Of a DNA stretch of 64,000 nucleotides, positions 25,212 through 33,690 are shown one piece after another. Every line of letters begins with the position of its first letter. The stretch's first letter is position 1. A model generated the notes under the pieces. It was not told the origin of the DNA and ran no database searches. It saw nothing but the letters and a program-made list of their open reading frames with translations. A program made the translations under genes and the position numbers. Source of the stretch: JBGPTK01 sp963797765 (lineage in GTDB: Bacteria > Acidobacteriota > Terriglobia > Acidiferrales > UBA7541); the NCBI GenBank assembly GCA_963797765.1, contig CAWCQU010000003.1, positions 1,736,001 to 1,800,000 on the forward strand. Reading direction: 5' to 3'.

Positions 25212-26405
25212 ATGGTGCGAGTGCGAGCTTCGCGGCTGAACGGAATGCCGAGCATCGGCGTGGACCGGATGGGTGCGGCGGCGGACGCGCTGTCTGATCC
25301 GGAGGTGCTGCGGCTCGAGAATATGGACACCGATCTGAGGCCAGACCCGTGGGCGCTCGAGGCGGCGCGCGCGTCCATCGGTGAGGATGATGCCAATAGC
25401 TATTTGCCCTTTGCCGGGACGGAGAGGCTGAGGAGGGCTGCGGCCGGGCATGTGTCGCGCCTGAGCGGAATTTCCTACGATTGGAAAGATGACTGCGTGA
25501 TCTCTGCCGGCGGGTCGAACGGAATTTTGAATCTGCTCCTGGCAATTTTGGAGCCCGGGGATGAGGTCATCCTGACGGATCCGATTTATGTGGGACTGAT
25601 GAACCGTGTCCGGCTGGCGGGAGGTGTGCCGCGCCTGGCGCCGCTGGTGGCAACAGAAAACGGCTGGAGATTGGATTTGGATGCATTTCGAGCCGCGGCC
25701 CGCGCACCGCGTGTGAAGGCGGTGCTGATGGTTAGTCCGTCGATGCCCAGCGGCGCCGTGCTTTCCGCGGAAGAGTGGAATGTGGTGGCTGAGGAATGTG
25801 TGCGGCGGAACCTGATCTTGATCAACGACGCCGCCATGGAGCGGATTTTGTTCGATGGGCGGAAGCTAATCCACCCGGCCTCGTTACCGGGGATGGCGGG
25901 GCGGACGGTTACGGTTGGGACCGCGTCGAAAGAATTGCGGATGATTGGGTGGAGAGTTGGGTGGGTTGTGGGTCCGCCGGAAATTGTGAAGGACGTCGGG
26001 ATGGTGTGTATCGCAAATACAGTGTGCCAGGTGGGGATTGGAATGGATTCGGTGGCGGTGGCGCTGGAGGCAGGGGATGAGCCGGTGGCTCGGGCTACGG
26101 CAGAGTGGGAAGCACGGAGGGACATTGTAATGGAGGAGCTTCGAGGAGTGGCCAGGGCTACCGAGCCGCATGGGGGATGGTCGTTACTCGTTGATGTGGG
26201 GAGCTTGGGGATGGGGAGTGCGGAGGCTTCGGCTCTGTTGATGAAGAAGGGGAAGATTGCGGCTACGCCGATGGTCAATTGGGGGAGCGCGACGGCGGAC
26301 CGGTATGTGCGGTTTGTGTTTGCGAATGAGACGCGGGAGCGGTTGCGCGGGTTGGGGGAGCGGGTTATGACGGCGTTGGGCGCGGGTAGAGTGGGTAGTT
26401 GTTAG
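25212..26405 (+). CDS. Class I/II aminotransferase-fold PLP enzyme with altered active-site motifs
   Basis: The 397-residue product is a fold-type I PLP enzyme with the Schiff-base lysine K240 in TASKELRMIGWRVGW and a late Arg in RYVRFVFAN that would bind a carboxylate. Two usual cofactor contacts differ: the NPxNPTG loop reads SPSMPSG (Met178 for Asn), and the DxxY pair reads D206-A-A-M209 (Met for Tyr). So it may be an aminotransferase with changed chemistry or specificity. The ATG at 25212 has GGGGGAAG upstream; the open frame further upstream runs through the repeat. It follows the decarboxylase by 52 bp on the same strand. Confidence 0.8.
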   Translation: MVRVRASRLNGMPSIGVDRMGAAADALSDPEVLRLENMDTDLRPDPWALEAARASIGEDDANSYLPFAGTERLRRAAAGHVSRLSGISYDWKDDCVISAGGSNGILNLLLAILEPGDEVILTDPIYVGLMNRVRLAGGVPRLAPLVATENGWRLDLDAFRAAARAPRVKAVLMVSPSMPSGAVLSAEEWNVVAEECVRRNLILINDAAMERILFDGRKLIHPASLPGMAGRTVTVGTASKELRMIGWRVGWVVGPPEIVKDVGMVCIANTVCQVGIGMDSVAVALEAGDEPVARATAEWEARRDIVMEELRGVARATEPHGGWSLLVDVGSLGMGSAEASALLMKKGKIAATPMVNWGSATADRYVRFVFANETRERLRGLGERVMTALGAGRVGSC

Positions 26406-26495
26406 AACCCCACCCTTCCCGACGCGCGTTCTGCTTTTACAATATTGATTTATATACACTTATAGCTACACATCCAAACACCTGTCCGTTAGAAA

Positions 26496-26723
26496 CTACG
26501 TAAGATTTGGGGTAGCGATTGACAAGCCGCCGCCAACGAAGTGGACTATTTCGTAGGTATCGTTGGGTTGGACCGGAGTGTCCTGCCATAGAGTGCGGGG
26601 GAGGATATCGCGGTTGCGTTCCAGTGCTACGCGATCTAGGGGAAGGCCGAGATGGGTTAAAAGAGCGGCTACGTGGAGATTATCAGGAACATCGTGGCGA
26701 TCGCCATTGACTGTGATGGTCAT
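26496..26723 (-). CDS. thiS: ThiS-like sulfur carrier protein with a C-terminal tail
   Basis: The 75-residue beta-grasp product matches ThiS: MTITVNGDRHDVPDNLHVAALLTHLGLPLDRVALERNRDILPR and DTYEIVHFVGGG. ThiS normally ends at the GlyGly that becomes the thiocarboxylate. Here nine further residues (LSIATPNLT) follow VGGG, so processing would be needed, or the protein serves another role. The start overlaps the stop of the upstream gene by 4 bp (ATGA), so the two are translationally coupled. No thiG, thiF or other thi gene is nearby. Confidence 0.8.
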   Translation of the reverse strand: MTITVNGDRHDVPDNLHVAALLTHLGLPLDRVALERNRDILPRTLWQDTPVQPNDTYEIVHFVGGGLSIATPNLT

Positions 26724-27334
26724 CGGGTTGGCGGCCTGGGCTTGGTGCGGAGGGCGTATCGGACTTCGTCGGTGCCTGGCTCGGCGGAGGCTTGGATGAC
26801 CAACTCGGCGCCGCCAGGCCCGATGCGAGGCATGGGGAAGCTGAGTTGGGCCTTGCCATCAACATCGGTCTGACTTTCAAACTTGAGCGGTCCCTGGGCG
26901 CCGTCGAGTGTGACTTGGATATCGGCGCCGGGGAGCGGGATTCGATCATGGCGAGTGATCACGCTGATTTCGAGGTTTGCGGTGCCGACGGCGGCCCAAG
27001 ATGCGGGGTTCAGTAGTTGGACCTCGATTCCACGCTGGGAAGCGACTAGCTGAACCATGTCCTTATCGAGTTCGAGCTTCAGGAAGCCAGTTCGGAGATC
27101 GTCGATAACGACACGGTGTTGTTCTTCGACTCTCTTGCGCAGCGTTTCATTTTGGGATTCATCGGCAGCAGGCGCTGCGAGATCGGGGCACTCCTGCGTC
27201 CGGCGATGGACCACGCGGCCTTGCTGATAGACCACCGTTTCAACGATGGGATGGTCCTGGCCGCGCACTTCGGTCTGGACATGGCAGACCTGCGAGCCAA
27301 GGTGAAGATCCGTATTGAACCCGATCGTGAGCAA
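26720..27334 (-). CDS. Conserved hypothetical protein coupled to thiS
   Basis: The product (about 204 residues from the TTG at 27334, with AGGAAGG upstream) has an N-terminal segment GFNTDLHLGSQVCHVQTEVRGQDHPIVETVVYQQGRVVHRR. It matches a short conserved module I recall from acidobacterial and deltaproteobacterial proteins (FNTD...HVQTED...P.I.S.VY..G.I). Its C-terminal half (ISVITRHDRIPLPGADIQVTLDGAQGPLKFESQTDVDGKAQLSFPMP) looks like an Ig-like or Cna-B-like beta domain. The frame stays open to 27424, also a TTG. Function unknown. It shares a divergent promoter region with nuoA. Confidence 0.65.
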   Translation of the reverse strand: MLTIGFNTDLHLGSQVCHVQTEVRGQDHPIVETVVYQQGRVVHRRTQECPDLAAPAADESQNETLRKRVEEQHRVVIDDLRTGFLKLELDKDMVQLVASQRGIEVQLLNPASWAAVGTANLEISVITRHDRIPLPGADIQVTLDGAQGPLKFESQTDVDGKAQLSFPMPRIGPGGAELVIQASAEPGTDEVRYALRTKPRPPTR

Positions 27335-27442
27335 ACTGGGTTGCCTTCCTGGCGATGGCGAGGGATGCCCCGAGGGCCTCGCCGGTGAACAAAACGGTTT
27401 CACTCGCCGGGTGAAAATATCCAAGAAATGCGCGTCCCTTGA

Positions 27443-27472
27443 TTGACCATGCGCACTCTGGCCGCTATTATA
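27443..27472 (+). promoter_or_regulatory. Promoter of nuo cluster 1, overlapping a divergent promoter
   Basis: On the + strand TTGACC (27443-27448), a 17-bp spacer and TATTAT (27466-27471) form a good sigma70-type promoter 18 bp before the nuoA start. On the minus strand the same bases read TGCTATAAT (an extended -10; TATAAT is the complement of 27467-27472), facing the gene at 26720. The two -10 boxes overlap, so the divergent transcripts may compete. Confidence 0.6.
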
Positions 27473-27488
27473 GCAACGGTCAGGGACA

Positions 27489-27863
27489 ATGGACGCAAAC
27501 TACATGACGAGTGCGTACGCTCCGTTACTCATCCAGTTATTACTGGCGATGGGGCTGGCGGCGATCATTATTGGACTTTCCGCAGTGGTGGGACGGCACA
27601 AATTTTCACGGGCAAAAATGGAGCCGTACGAATGCGGAATCGAACCGACAGGAGACGCGCGAGAGGCGTTTCCGGTCCATTTTTATCTGGTGGGAATGCT
27701 CTTTATTTTGTTTGATATCGAGGCCATTTTCCTGTATCCGTGGGCGCTGATCTACCGGCAGTTGCACTCGTTTGGATTTATCGAGATGGTGTTATACATT
27801 TTCATCCTGCTGGCGGGCTATCTTTACTTGTGGAAGAGGGGCGCTCTGGACTGGAATCGTTAG
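27489..27863 (+). CDS. nuoA: NADH-quinone oxidoreductase subunit A (cluster 1)
   Basis: NuoA is a small membrane subunit of complex I next to the quinone site. The 124-residue product has three membrane helices and the family motifs KMEPYECGIEP, FYLVGMLFILFDIEAIFLYPWA and the late LYLWKRGALDW. The essential acidic pair of the second helix (FDIEAIF) is present. CAGGGA precedes the ATG. It heads a + strand run of eleven nuo genes. The next gene is nuoC, 24 bp away; nuoB, the usual neighbour, is missing. Confidence 0.95.
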   Translation: MDANYMTSAYAPLLIQLLLAMGLAAIIIGLSAVVGRHKFSRAKMEPYECGIEPTGDAREAFPVHFYLVGMLFILFDIEAIFLYPWALIYRQLHSFGFIEMVLYIFILLAGYLYLWKRGALDWNR

Positions 27864-27887
27864 CGGCCCGCCGAAAGCGACGCACCT

Positions 27888-28364
27888 GTGGAATCGCAAG
27901 ACCTGGCAAACGGGATAGTTGTATCCAAACTACGGGCGTGGGACGCCCAGGCGATCGCGGATACGATCGTTTTCCGGAATGAATTGACGCTGGTGATTGC
28001 GCGCGACCGGCTGAGAGCGGTGGCGGAATTTTTACGCGATGATGCGGAACTTCGATTTAATTTGCTCTCCGATATTACGGCCACAGATGGCTTTCCGATT
28101 GAGCCTCGATTTGATCTGAACTACCAATTGCTTTCGTTGAGCCGCAAAGAACGGCTGCGGTTGAAGGTGCGTTTATCCGGGAACGATGCGGTGGCGGCTT
28201 CCGTGGTGCCGGTGTGGCCGGGAGCGAATTGGCACGAACGGGAAGTTTGGGATCTATTTGGAATTCGATTCGAGGGGCATCCGGATTTGACGCGGATTTT
28301 GATGCCAGACGACTGGGAAGGCCATCCGCTGCGGAAAGATTATCCCACCGAAGGATATCGCTGA
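27888..28364 (+). CDS. nuoC: NADH-quinone oxidoreductase subunit C (cluster 1)
   Basis: NuoC is the 30-kDa-type peripheral subunit that packs against NuoD. The 158-residue product ends with the signature WHEREVWDLFGIRFEGHPDLTRILMPDDWEGHPLRKDYP. It begins with GTG at 27888; the ribosome binding site is weak, so coupling to nuoA translation is likely. It lacks the long Pro/Ala N-terminal extension seen in the cluster 2 copy. Confidence 0.95.
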   Translation: MESQDLANGIVVSKLRAWDAQAIADTIVFRNELTLVIARDRLRAVAEFLRDDAELRFNLLSDITATDGFPIEPRFDLNYQLLSLSRKERLRLKVRLSGNDAVAASVVPVWPGANWHEREVWDLFGIRFEGHPDLTRILMPDDWEGHPLRKDYPTEGYR

Positions 28365-28393
28365 ATGAGGATTGAAGTAAGGAACTCCGAACT

Positions 28394-29590
28394 GTGACGA
28401 CGATTGATACAGTTACCGGCACAGCGCAGACCATGGTGTTGAACATGGGGCCGCAGCACCCGTCTACACACGGGGTGCTGCGAGTGGTGCTGGATTTGGA
28501 CGGCGAAACCGTGCTGAAGGCGCGGCCGGTGATCGGTTATCTGCACACTGGAATCGAGAAATCAGCCGAATCGAAAACGTATTCGCAGGTGATTCCACTG
28601 ACGGACCGGATCGATTACCTGGCGCCGATGTCGAACAATCTGTGCTACTGCCTGGCTGTGGAAAAACTGCTGGGAATCGAAGTGCCGAAGCGCGCGCAGT
28701 ATATTCGCGTGCTGCTGACCGAATTGACGCGAATTAATTCGCACCTGGTGTGGGTGGGGACGCACGCGATCGACTTGGGAGCGATGTCGGTTTTCCTCTA
28801 TTGCTTCCGGGAGCGCGAGGAACTGCAAAGAATCTTCGAATTTGTTTCCGGGCAGCGAATGATGACGAGTTACTTCCGCGTGGGCGGGCTAGCCCTGGAA
28901 CCTCCACCGGGATATGTCGAGCGGATCGAGCGATTCCTGGACTACTTCCCAAGCCGCGTAGACGAATATGAGGACCTGCTGACGAAGAACCGGATTTGGT
29001 GGGGACGCACGAAAGGCATTGGCTTGCTGAGCGCGGAAGACGCGATTGCGATGGGCGTGACTGGGCCCATGTTGCGAGCCAGCGGTGTGGCCTATGACAT
29101 CCGGAAATATTTCCCTTATTCCAGCTATGAGGAATTCGATTTTGCCGTGCCGACTCGGACGGAAGGAGATGTATTCGCGCGGTACCTGGTGCGCGTGGCT
29201 GAAATGCGCGAGAGCGTGAAAATCTGCCGGCAGGCGATTCCGAAAATTCCGGCGGAAGGACCGATTCGAACGGAAGCGCCGGGGATTATTCCTCCAGCGC
29301 GGGAAGAGATGAAGACTTCGATCGAAGGGCTGATTTATCATTTCAAAATCTTTACGGAAGGATTCGCGCCGCCGCCGGGCGAAGTGTACCAGGCGATTGA
29401 ATCTCCACGGGGCGAACTGGGATTTTTCGTGGCCAGCGACGGCTCAGCGCATCCGCACCGTGTACACGTACGCGCGCCTTCTTTCGTGAATTTGCAATCC
29501 CTGCCGAAACTGGTGGAAGGCAAGCTGATCGCCGACGTGGTCGCCTGCATTGGCACAACGGATATCGTGCTGGGCGAGGTGGACCGCTGA
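28394..29590 (+). CDS. nuoD: NADH-quinone oxidoreductase subunit D (cluster 1)
   Basis: NuoD (49-kDa type) forms the quinone-reducing pocket with NuoB. The 398-residue product has NMGPQHPSTHGVLR near the start (with the conserved His of HPSTHG), GYLHTGIEK, and the C-terminal DIVLGEVDR typical of the family. GTG start with AAGGA upstream. Its stop overlaps the next gene by one base (TGATG). Compared with the cluster 2 NuoD it carries a short insert near GPIRTEAPGIIPPAREEM. Confidence 0.96.
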   Translation: MTTIDTVTGTAQTMVLNMGPQHPSTHGVLRVVLDLDGETVLKARPVIGYLHTGIEKSAESKTYSQVIPLTDRIDYLAPMSNNLCYCLAVEKLLGIEVPKRAQYIRVLLTELTRINSHLVWVGTHAIDLGAMSVFLYCFREREELQRIFEFVSGQRMMTSYFRVGGLALEPPPGYVERIERFLDYFPSRVDEYEDLLTKNRIWWGRTKGIGLLSAEDAIAMGVTGPMLRASGVAYDIRKYFPYSSYEEFDFAVPTRTEGDVFARYLVRVAEMRESVKICRQAIPKIPAEGPIRTEAPGIIPPAREEMKTSIEGLIYHFKIFTEGFAPPPGEVYQAIESPRGELGFFVASDGSAHPHRVHVRAPSFVNLQSLPKLVEGKLIADVVACIGTTDIVLGEVDR

Positions 29591-31404
29591 TGCAACTTCC
29601 GCAACAACTCGAAGACAAATTTACGCAACTGCTGGGACGGTATCCGGTGAAGCGCTCAGCGCTGATTCCGATGATGCTGTATGCGCAGGATTTATTGGGC
29701 TCATTGGGCGATCCGATCCTGGAAGAAATCGCTCAGAGGCTGGACTTGAAAGTTTTGGAAGTGAAGGAAACGCTGGCGTATTACTCGATGCTGCACCGCA
29801 ATCCGATGGGGAAACATCACGTGCAGATTTGCACGAATGTTTCCTGCATGTTGCGCGGCGGGCAGGAGATGTATGACTACGTCCAGAAGAAAATGGGCAT
29901 TGGCAACAAACAGGTGACGCCGGACGGAAATTTTTCGCTGGAAGAAGTCGAATGCATTGGCGCCTGCACCGGCGCGCCCGCGCTGCAAGTGAATTACGAT
30001 TTCTACGAGAACTTGTCGCCGGAGAGCGTGGATAGGCTTTTGGATGATTTGGCGCGCGGCGGCAAGCCCAGGCCCTCTCCTTACACGGCGGGCTCGGTGC
30101 ATGAGCGGCATCCGGCAGAGGTGCCAGTGATCAGCCGGCTGTTTGGAGTGAAGGATTCGACCAGGATCGACGTGTACCGGCAGCACGAGGGCTACCAGGC
30201 GACGGAAAAAGCACTGACACAAATGTCGCCGGAGCAGATTATCGACGAGCTTAAGAAATCGAACTTGCGCGGGCGCGGGGGAGCGGGCTTCCCTACCGGG
30301 ATGAAGTGGAGCTTCGTGCCGAAGGACATTTCAAAGCCGAAGTATATTCTGGCGAATTGCGACGAAAGCGAACCGGGAACTTGTAAAGACCGGCCGCTGA
30401 TGGAATTCGAGCCGCATCAATTGATCGAAGGGATGATTATCGCGGGGCGCGCGGTGGGCTCGACGCGCGGTTACGCTTACATTCGCGGGGAATACCGCTA
30501 CGTGTTGGATATCGTGGACCGCGCGATCGAGGAAGCTTACGCGGCGGGATATTTGGGCAAAAATATTTTAGGGAGCGGAGTGGATTTTGATCTTTCGACG
30601 CATACGGGCGCGGGCGCTTATGAGTGCGGCGAAGAATCGGCGTTGATGGAATCGCTCGAAGGCAAGCGCGGATATCCGCGCATCCGGCCGCCGTTTCCTG
30701 CGGTGGTGGGACTCTATGGATGCCCGACGGTAATCAACAATGCGGAGACCTTGATGTCGGTGCCGCCCATTATCTTGCGCGGGGGCGAATGGTATGCGGG
30801 GCTGGGCAGTGCGAAAAACGGCGGGACGCGGCTTTTTTGTATATCGGGACATGTGAACAAGCCGGGAATTTATGAATTGCCGATGGGATTTAATTTGAAG
30901 AGGATGATCGAGGAAGTTGCAGGCGGAATGCTCGACGGAAAGAAATTGAAAGCGGTGATTCCGGGCGGGAGTTCGTGTCCGCTGCTGACCGCGGCGGAAG
31001 TGGATATTCCGATGGATTACGACTCGCTGGCGAAAGCGGGTTCGATGCTCGGGTCAGGCGGGCTGGTGGTGATCGACGAAGACACCTGCATGGTGGACCT
31101 GGCGCGGCGGATCATGCATTTTTACGCGCACGAATCCTGCGGGTGGTGCATTCCCTGCCGCGAAGGCACGGCGTGGCTGCGCTCGATTTTGGACAGGTTC
31201 CACGACGGAGGCGGGCGCAGCGAAGATATTCCGATGATCGACGAATTGGCCAAGAACATGTTGGGACGCACGTTTTGCCCGCTGGGAGATGCTGCGGCAT
31301 TGCCAACGATCAGCATCGTGAAGAAATGGCGGAACGAATTCGAAGACCACCTGCACGGGAAGTGCGCGTATAAACCGGCGGATATGGTGGCGGCAGGCCG
31401 ATAA
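29590..31404 (+). CDS. Fused NADH-quinone oxidoreductase subunits E and F (cluster 1)
   Basis: This single 604-residue frame joins NuoE and NuoF, which are normally separate. Residues 1-155 are NuoE, with the thioredoxin-like [2Fe-2S] site C81, C86, C122, C126 (CTNVSC ... ECIGAC). After a linker of about 30 residues, NuoF starts around residue 190: NADH/FMN loop GRGGAGFPTGMKW (228-240), then ESGECGEESAL-type FMN region (GAYECGEESALMESLEGKRGYPR) and the N3 [4Fe-4S] site ESCGWCIPCREGT with a distal Cys in RTFCPLGD. No stop or credible internal start separates them. It forms the NADH dehydrogenase head; cluster 2 has no equivalent. Confidence 0.93.
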   Translation: MQLPQQLEDKFTQLLGRYPVKRSALIPMMLYAQDLLGSLGDPILEEIAQRLDLKVLEVKETLAYYSMLHRNPMGKHHVQICTNVSCMLRGGQEMYDYVQKKMGIGNKQVTPDGNFSLEEVECIGACTGAPALQVNYDFYENLSPESVDRLLDDLARGGKPRPSPYTAGSVHERHPAEVPVISRLFGVKDSTRIDVYRQHEGYQATEKALTQMSPEQIIDELKKSNLRGRGGAGFPTGMKWSFVPKDISKPKYILANCDESEPGTCKDRPLMEFEPHQLIEGMIIAGRAVGSTRGYAYIRGEYRYVLDIVDRAIEEAYAAGYLGKNILGSGVDFDLSTHTGAGAYECGEESALMESLEGKRGYPRIRPPFPAVVGLYGCPTVINNAETLMSVPPIILRGGEWYAGLGSAKNGGTRLFCISGHVNKPGIYELPMGFNLKRMIEEVAGGMLDGKKLKAVIPGGSSCPLLTAAEVDIPMDYDSLAKAGSMLGSGGLVVIDEDTCMVDLARRIMHFYAHESCGWCIPCREGTAWLRSILDRFHDGGGRSEDIPMIDELAKNMLGRTFCPLGDAAALPTISIVKKWRNEFEDHLHGKCAYKPADMVAAGR

Positions 31405-31410
31405 GGATCC

Positions 31411-33690
31411 ATGGCGGAACAAAAGTTAATTACGTTCACGATTGACGAACACAAGATGACGGTGCCGGCTGGGACGCTGGTAATTGAAGCGGCCAAGCAA
31501 CTGAGCATCGAAGTGCCGTCATTTTGTTATTACCCGGGGCTTTCGCTGCAGGCGGCGTGCCGCATGTGCCTGGTGGAAGTGGAAAAGGCGCCCAAGCTGC
31601 AAACCGCGTGCACGCTGGTGGCGGTGGAAGGCATGGTGGTGCGCACCGCCACTCCGCAAGTTCACGGCGCGCGGAAGAATATGCTGGAATTCCTGCTGAC
31701 GAACCATCCGCTCGACTGCCCGGTGTGCGACAAAGGCGGCGAATGCGAATTGCAGGATATGACGTTTCGCTATGGGCTCGATCACAGCCGGTTCGTTGAG
31801 GAAAAGTTGCACTCGCCCGAAGAAGCCTGGTCGCCGCTGGTTTATTATGACGCGCCGCGGTGCATTCTTTGTTTCCGGTGCGTGCGCGTATGCGATGAAG
31901 GAATGGACGTGAAAGCGCTGGGAGTGGGCGCGCGCGGCGTGCATTCGGTGATTTTGCCGAATAAGCAGGGCGGGCTGAACTGCGAAGAATGCGGCATGTG
32001 TATCGATATTTGTCCCGTAGGGGCGCTGACCAGCGGGACATATCGCTACCAGACGCGGCCGTGGGAAATGCAATATGTGCCGACGCCTTGCGTGCATTGC
32101 TCGAACGGTTGCAAGACGACGCTAAGCGTGCGCAACAACGAAATTATCCGCGCGAATAATCGCGATCATTCGGGAGTGAACGGCGAATTCCTGTGCGGAA
32201 AGGGACGATTCGGCTTCGATTTTACGAAACACGAGGAACGGATTCGCCAGCCGCTGGTCCGCAAGAACGGGAAGCTCGAGCCAGCGAGCTGGGAAGACGC
32301 GCTGGAAGAAATTTCGCGGCGGCTGAAGCAGGTGCACGAGAAGCACGGAGCGGAAGCTATCGGAGTGATCGGATCGAACCGCACCACGAACGAAGAGAAT
32401 TACTTGCTGAACCGGTTTGCGCGCATTTCGCTGGGGACGAACAATCTGGATCATCACCGGACCGCGGATTATGCGGGGCTGATCGCCGCGCTAGGGCCGA
32501 ATGCGCCGGGCGCGATGGCGACGATGGCGCATATTGATGCGGCGAACGCGATTTTGCTGATCGGGAATGATCCGTCGCAGCAGAATCCGCTGGTGGCGTG
32601 GCAGATTCGTTCGGCGGTGCGGCATCATGGCGCGCGGCTTTACAGCATCCATTCGAAGCCGATCAAGCTGCACCGGCAATCCGCGCAATTTGTGGAAATT
32701 GCGAAAGGCACTGAAGCGCATGTGGCGCGCTGGCTGGCCACCGGAAATGCAGAACTGGATGGCGGCGTAGTTGAAAAACTGGGGAATTTGAAGGGTGCGC
32801 TGGAAAAGGAAGCCGATGTAGTGATTCTGTTTGGCGCGGAATTGGCGGGTGCGGCGATTCGGGATTTGATTGCGTTTGCGTCCACGCTGCAAGGAGCGAC
32901 TCGCTGCATGACGCTGGGCGATTACATCAATTCGCGCGGCGCCGCCGATATGGGCGTGTTTCCAGACCGGCTGCCGGGTTATGCGCCGATTAGCGATGCA
33001 GGAGAGCGCAAGCGGTTTGGAAAACTGTGGGGTGGCGAGATTTCCGCGAAGCCGGGAATGAATGCGCGGCAAATGATGGATGCAGCGGCGGGCGGAAAGT
33101 TGAAGGCTTTGTATGTGATCGGCGCAAATCCGGTGAAAACGTTTGGAGTAAAGAAGCCGGATCGATTGTCAGGACTCGAACTGCTGGTGGTACATGAAAT
33201 GTTCCTGACGGAAACCGCGCAACGGGCCGACGTGGTGTTGCCGGCTGCTTGCGCGTATGAGAAAGACGGCTCGGTGACGAACACAGCGGGAGAGGTGCAA
33301 ATCACACACCGCGCGCTGGACCCGCAAGGGCCGCGCAGCGACTACGACTTGCTGCGAATTCTTTCGCATCAGCTGGCGCAGCTTGGGATGGGCGCCGCGA
33401 TTCCGTTGCGCACCGCCGAAGCGGCGCTGGATGAAATCCGGCAGCATGTGGGCGGATACCGTGTGCCGATTACCGGGCTGCTGACGGGCGGCGCGGAACT
33501 TGCGACGCCTTCGCTTGCCACGGCGGACGGCGGATACGATGTGCCGGCGGGACTGGTTTTTTCAAACGTAGACAATCTATTCACGAGCGGAACCCTGGGG
33601 CGGTACTGTTCAAAGCTTAACGACTGCGAAGAGGCCAAAGAGACACCGTGGAGTTCGTCGCCCAGCATCCAATCCTGGTGGTATCGGTAA
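31411..33690 (+). CDS. nuoG: NADH-quinone oxidoreductase subunit G (cluster 1)
   Basis: NuoG carries the iron-sulfur chain of the NADH module. The 759-residue product has an N-terminal [2Fe-2S] domain (CYYPGLSLQAACRMCLVEV), the His-ligated cluster region HPLDCPVCDKGGECELQD, and two [4Fe-4S] motifs (CILCFRCVRVC, CEECGMCIDICPVG). A CVHCSNGC ... FLCGKGRFG motif that could hold the extra N7 cluster comes next, followed by a molybdopterin-type domain. It starts 6 bp after the E-F gene with AAGGA upstream. Its last 14 codons overlap the nuoH start by 43 bp, an unusually long overlap. Confidence 0.95.
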   Translation: MAEQKLITFTIDEHKMTVPAGTLVIEAAKQLSIEVPSFCYYPGLSLQAACRMCLVEVEKAPKLQTACTLVAVEGMVVRTATPQVHGARKNMLEFLLTNHPLDCPVCDKGGECELQDMTFRYGLDHSRFVEEKLHSPEEAWSPLVYYDAPRCILCFRCVRVCDEGMDVKALGVGARGVHSVILPNKQGGLNCEECGMCIDICPVGALTSGTYRYQTRPWEMQYVPTPCVHCSNGCKTTLSVRNNEIIRANNRDHSGVNGEFLCGKGRFGFDFTKHEERIRQPLVRKNGKLEPASWEDALEEISRRLKQVHEKHGAEAIGVIGSNRTTNEENYLLNRFARISLGTNNLDHHRTADYAGLIAALGPNAPGAMATMAHIDAANAILLIGNDPSQQNPLVAWQIRSAVRHHGARLYSIHSKPIKLHRQSAQFVEIAKGTEAHVARWLATGNAELDGGVVEKLGNLKGALEKEADVVILFGAELAGAAIRDLIAFASTLQGATRCMTLGDYINSRGAADMGVFPDRLPGYAPISDAGERKRFGKLWGGEISAKPGMNARQMMDAAAGGKLKALYVIGANPVKTFGVKKPDRLSGLELLVVHEMFLTETAQRADVVLPAACAYEKDGSVTNTAGEVQITHRALDPQGPRSDYDLLRILSHQLAQLGMGAAIPLRTAEAALDEIRQHVGGYRVPITGLLTGGAELATPSLATADGGYDVPAGLVFSNVDNLFTSGTLGRYCSKLNDCEEAKETPWSSSPSIQSWWYR

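Noticed and set aside
24032..25396. A 454-codon minus-strand frame opposite the decarboxylase
   Set aside because: Arg/His-rich shadow; the + strand carries the PLP enzyme with clear motifs.
26406..26440. Terminator at the end of the aminotransferase gene
   Set aside because: AACCCCACCCTTCCCG matches the left arm of the atpE terminator, but the right arm is missing, so no stem forms.
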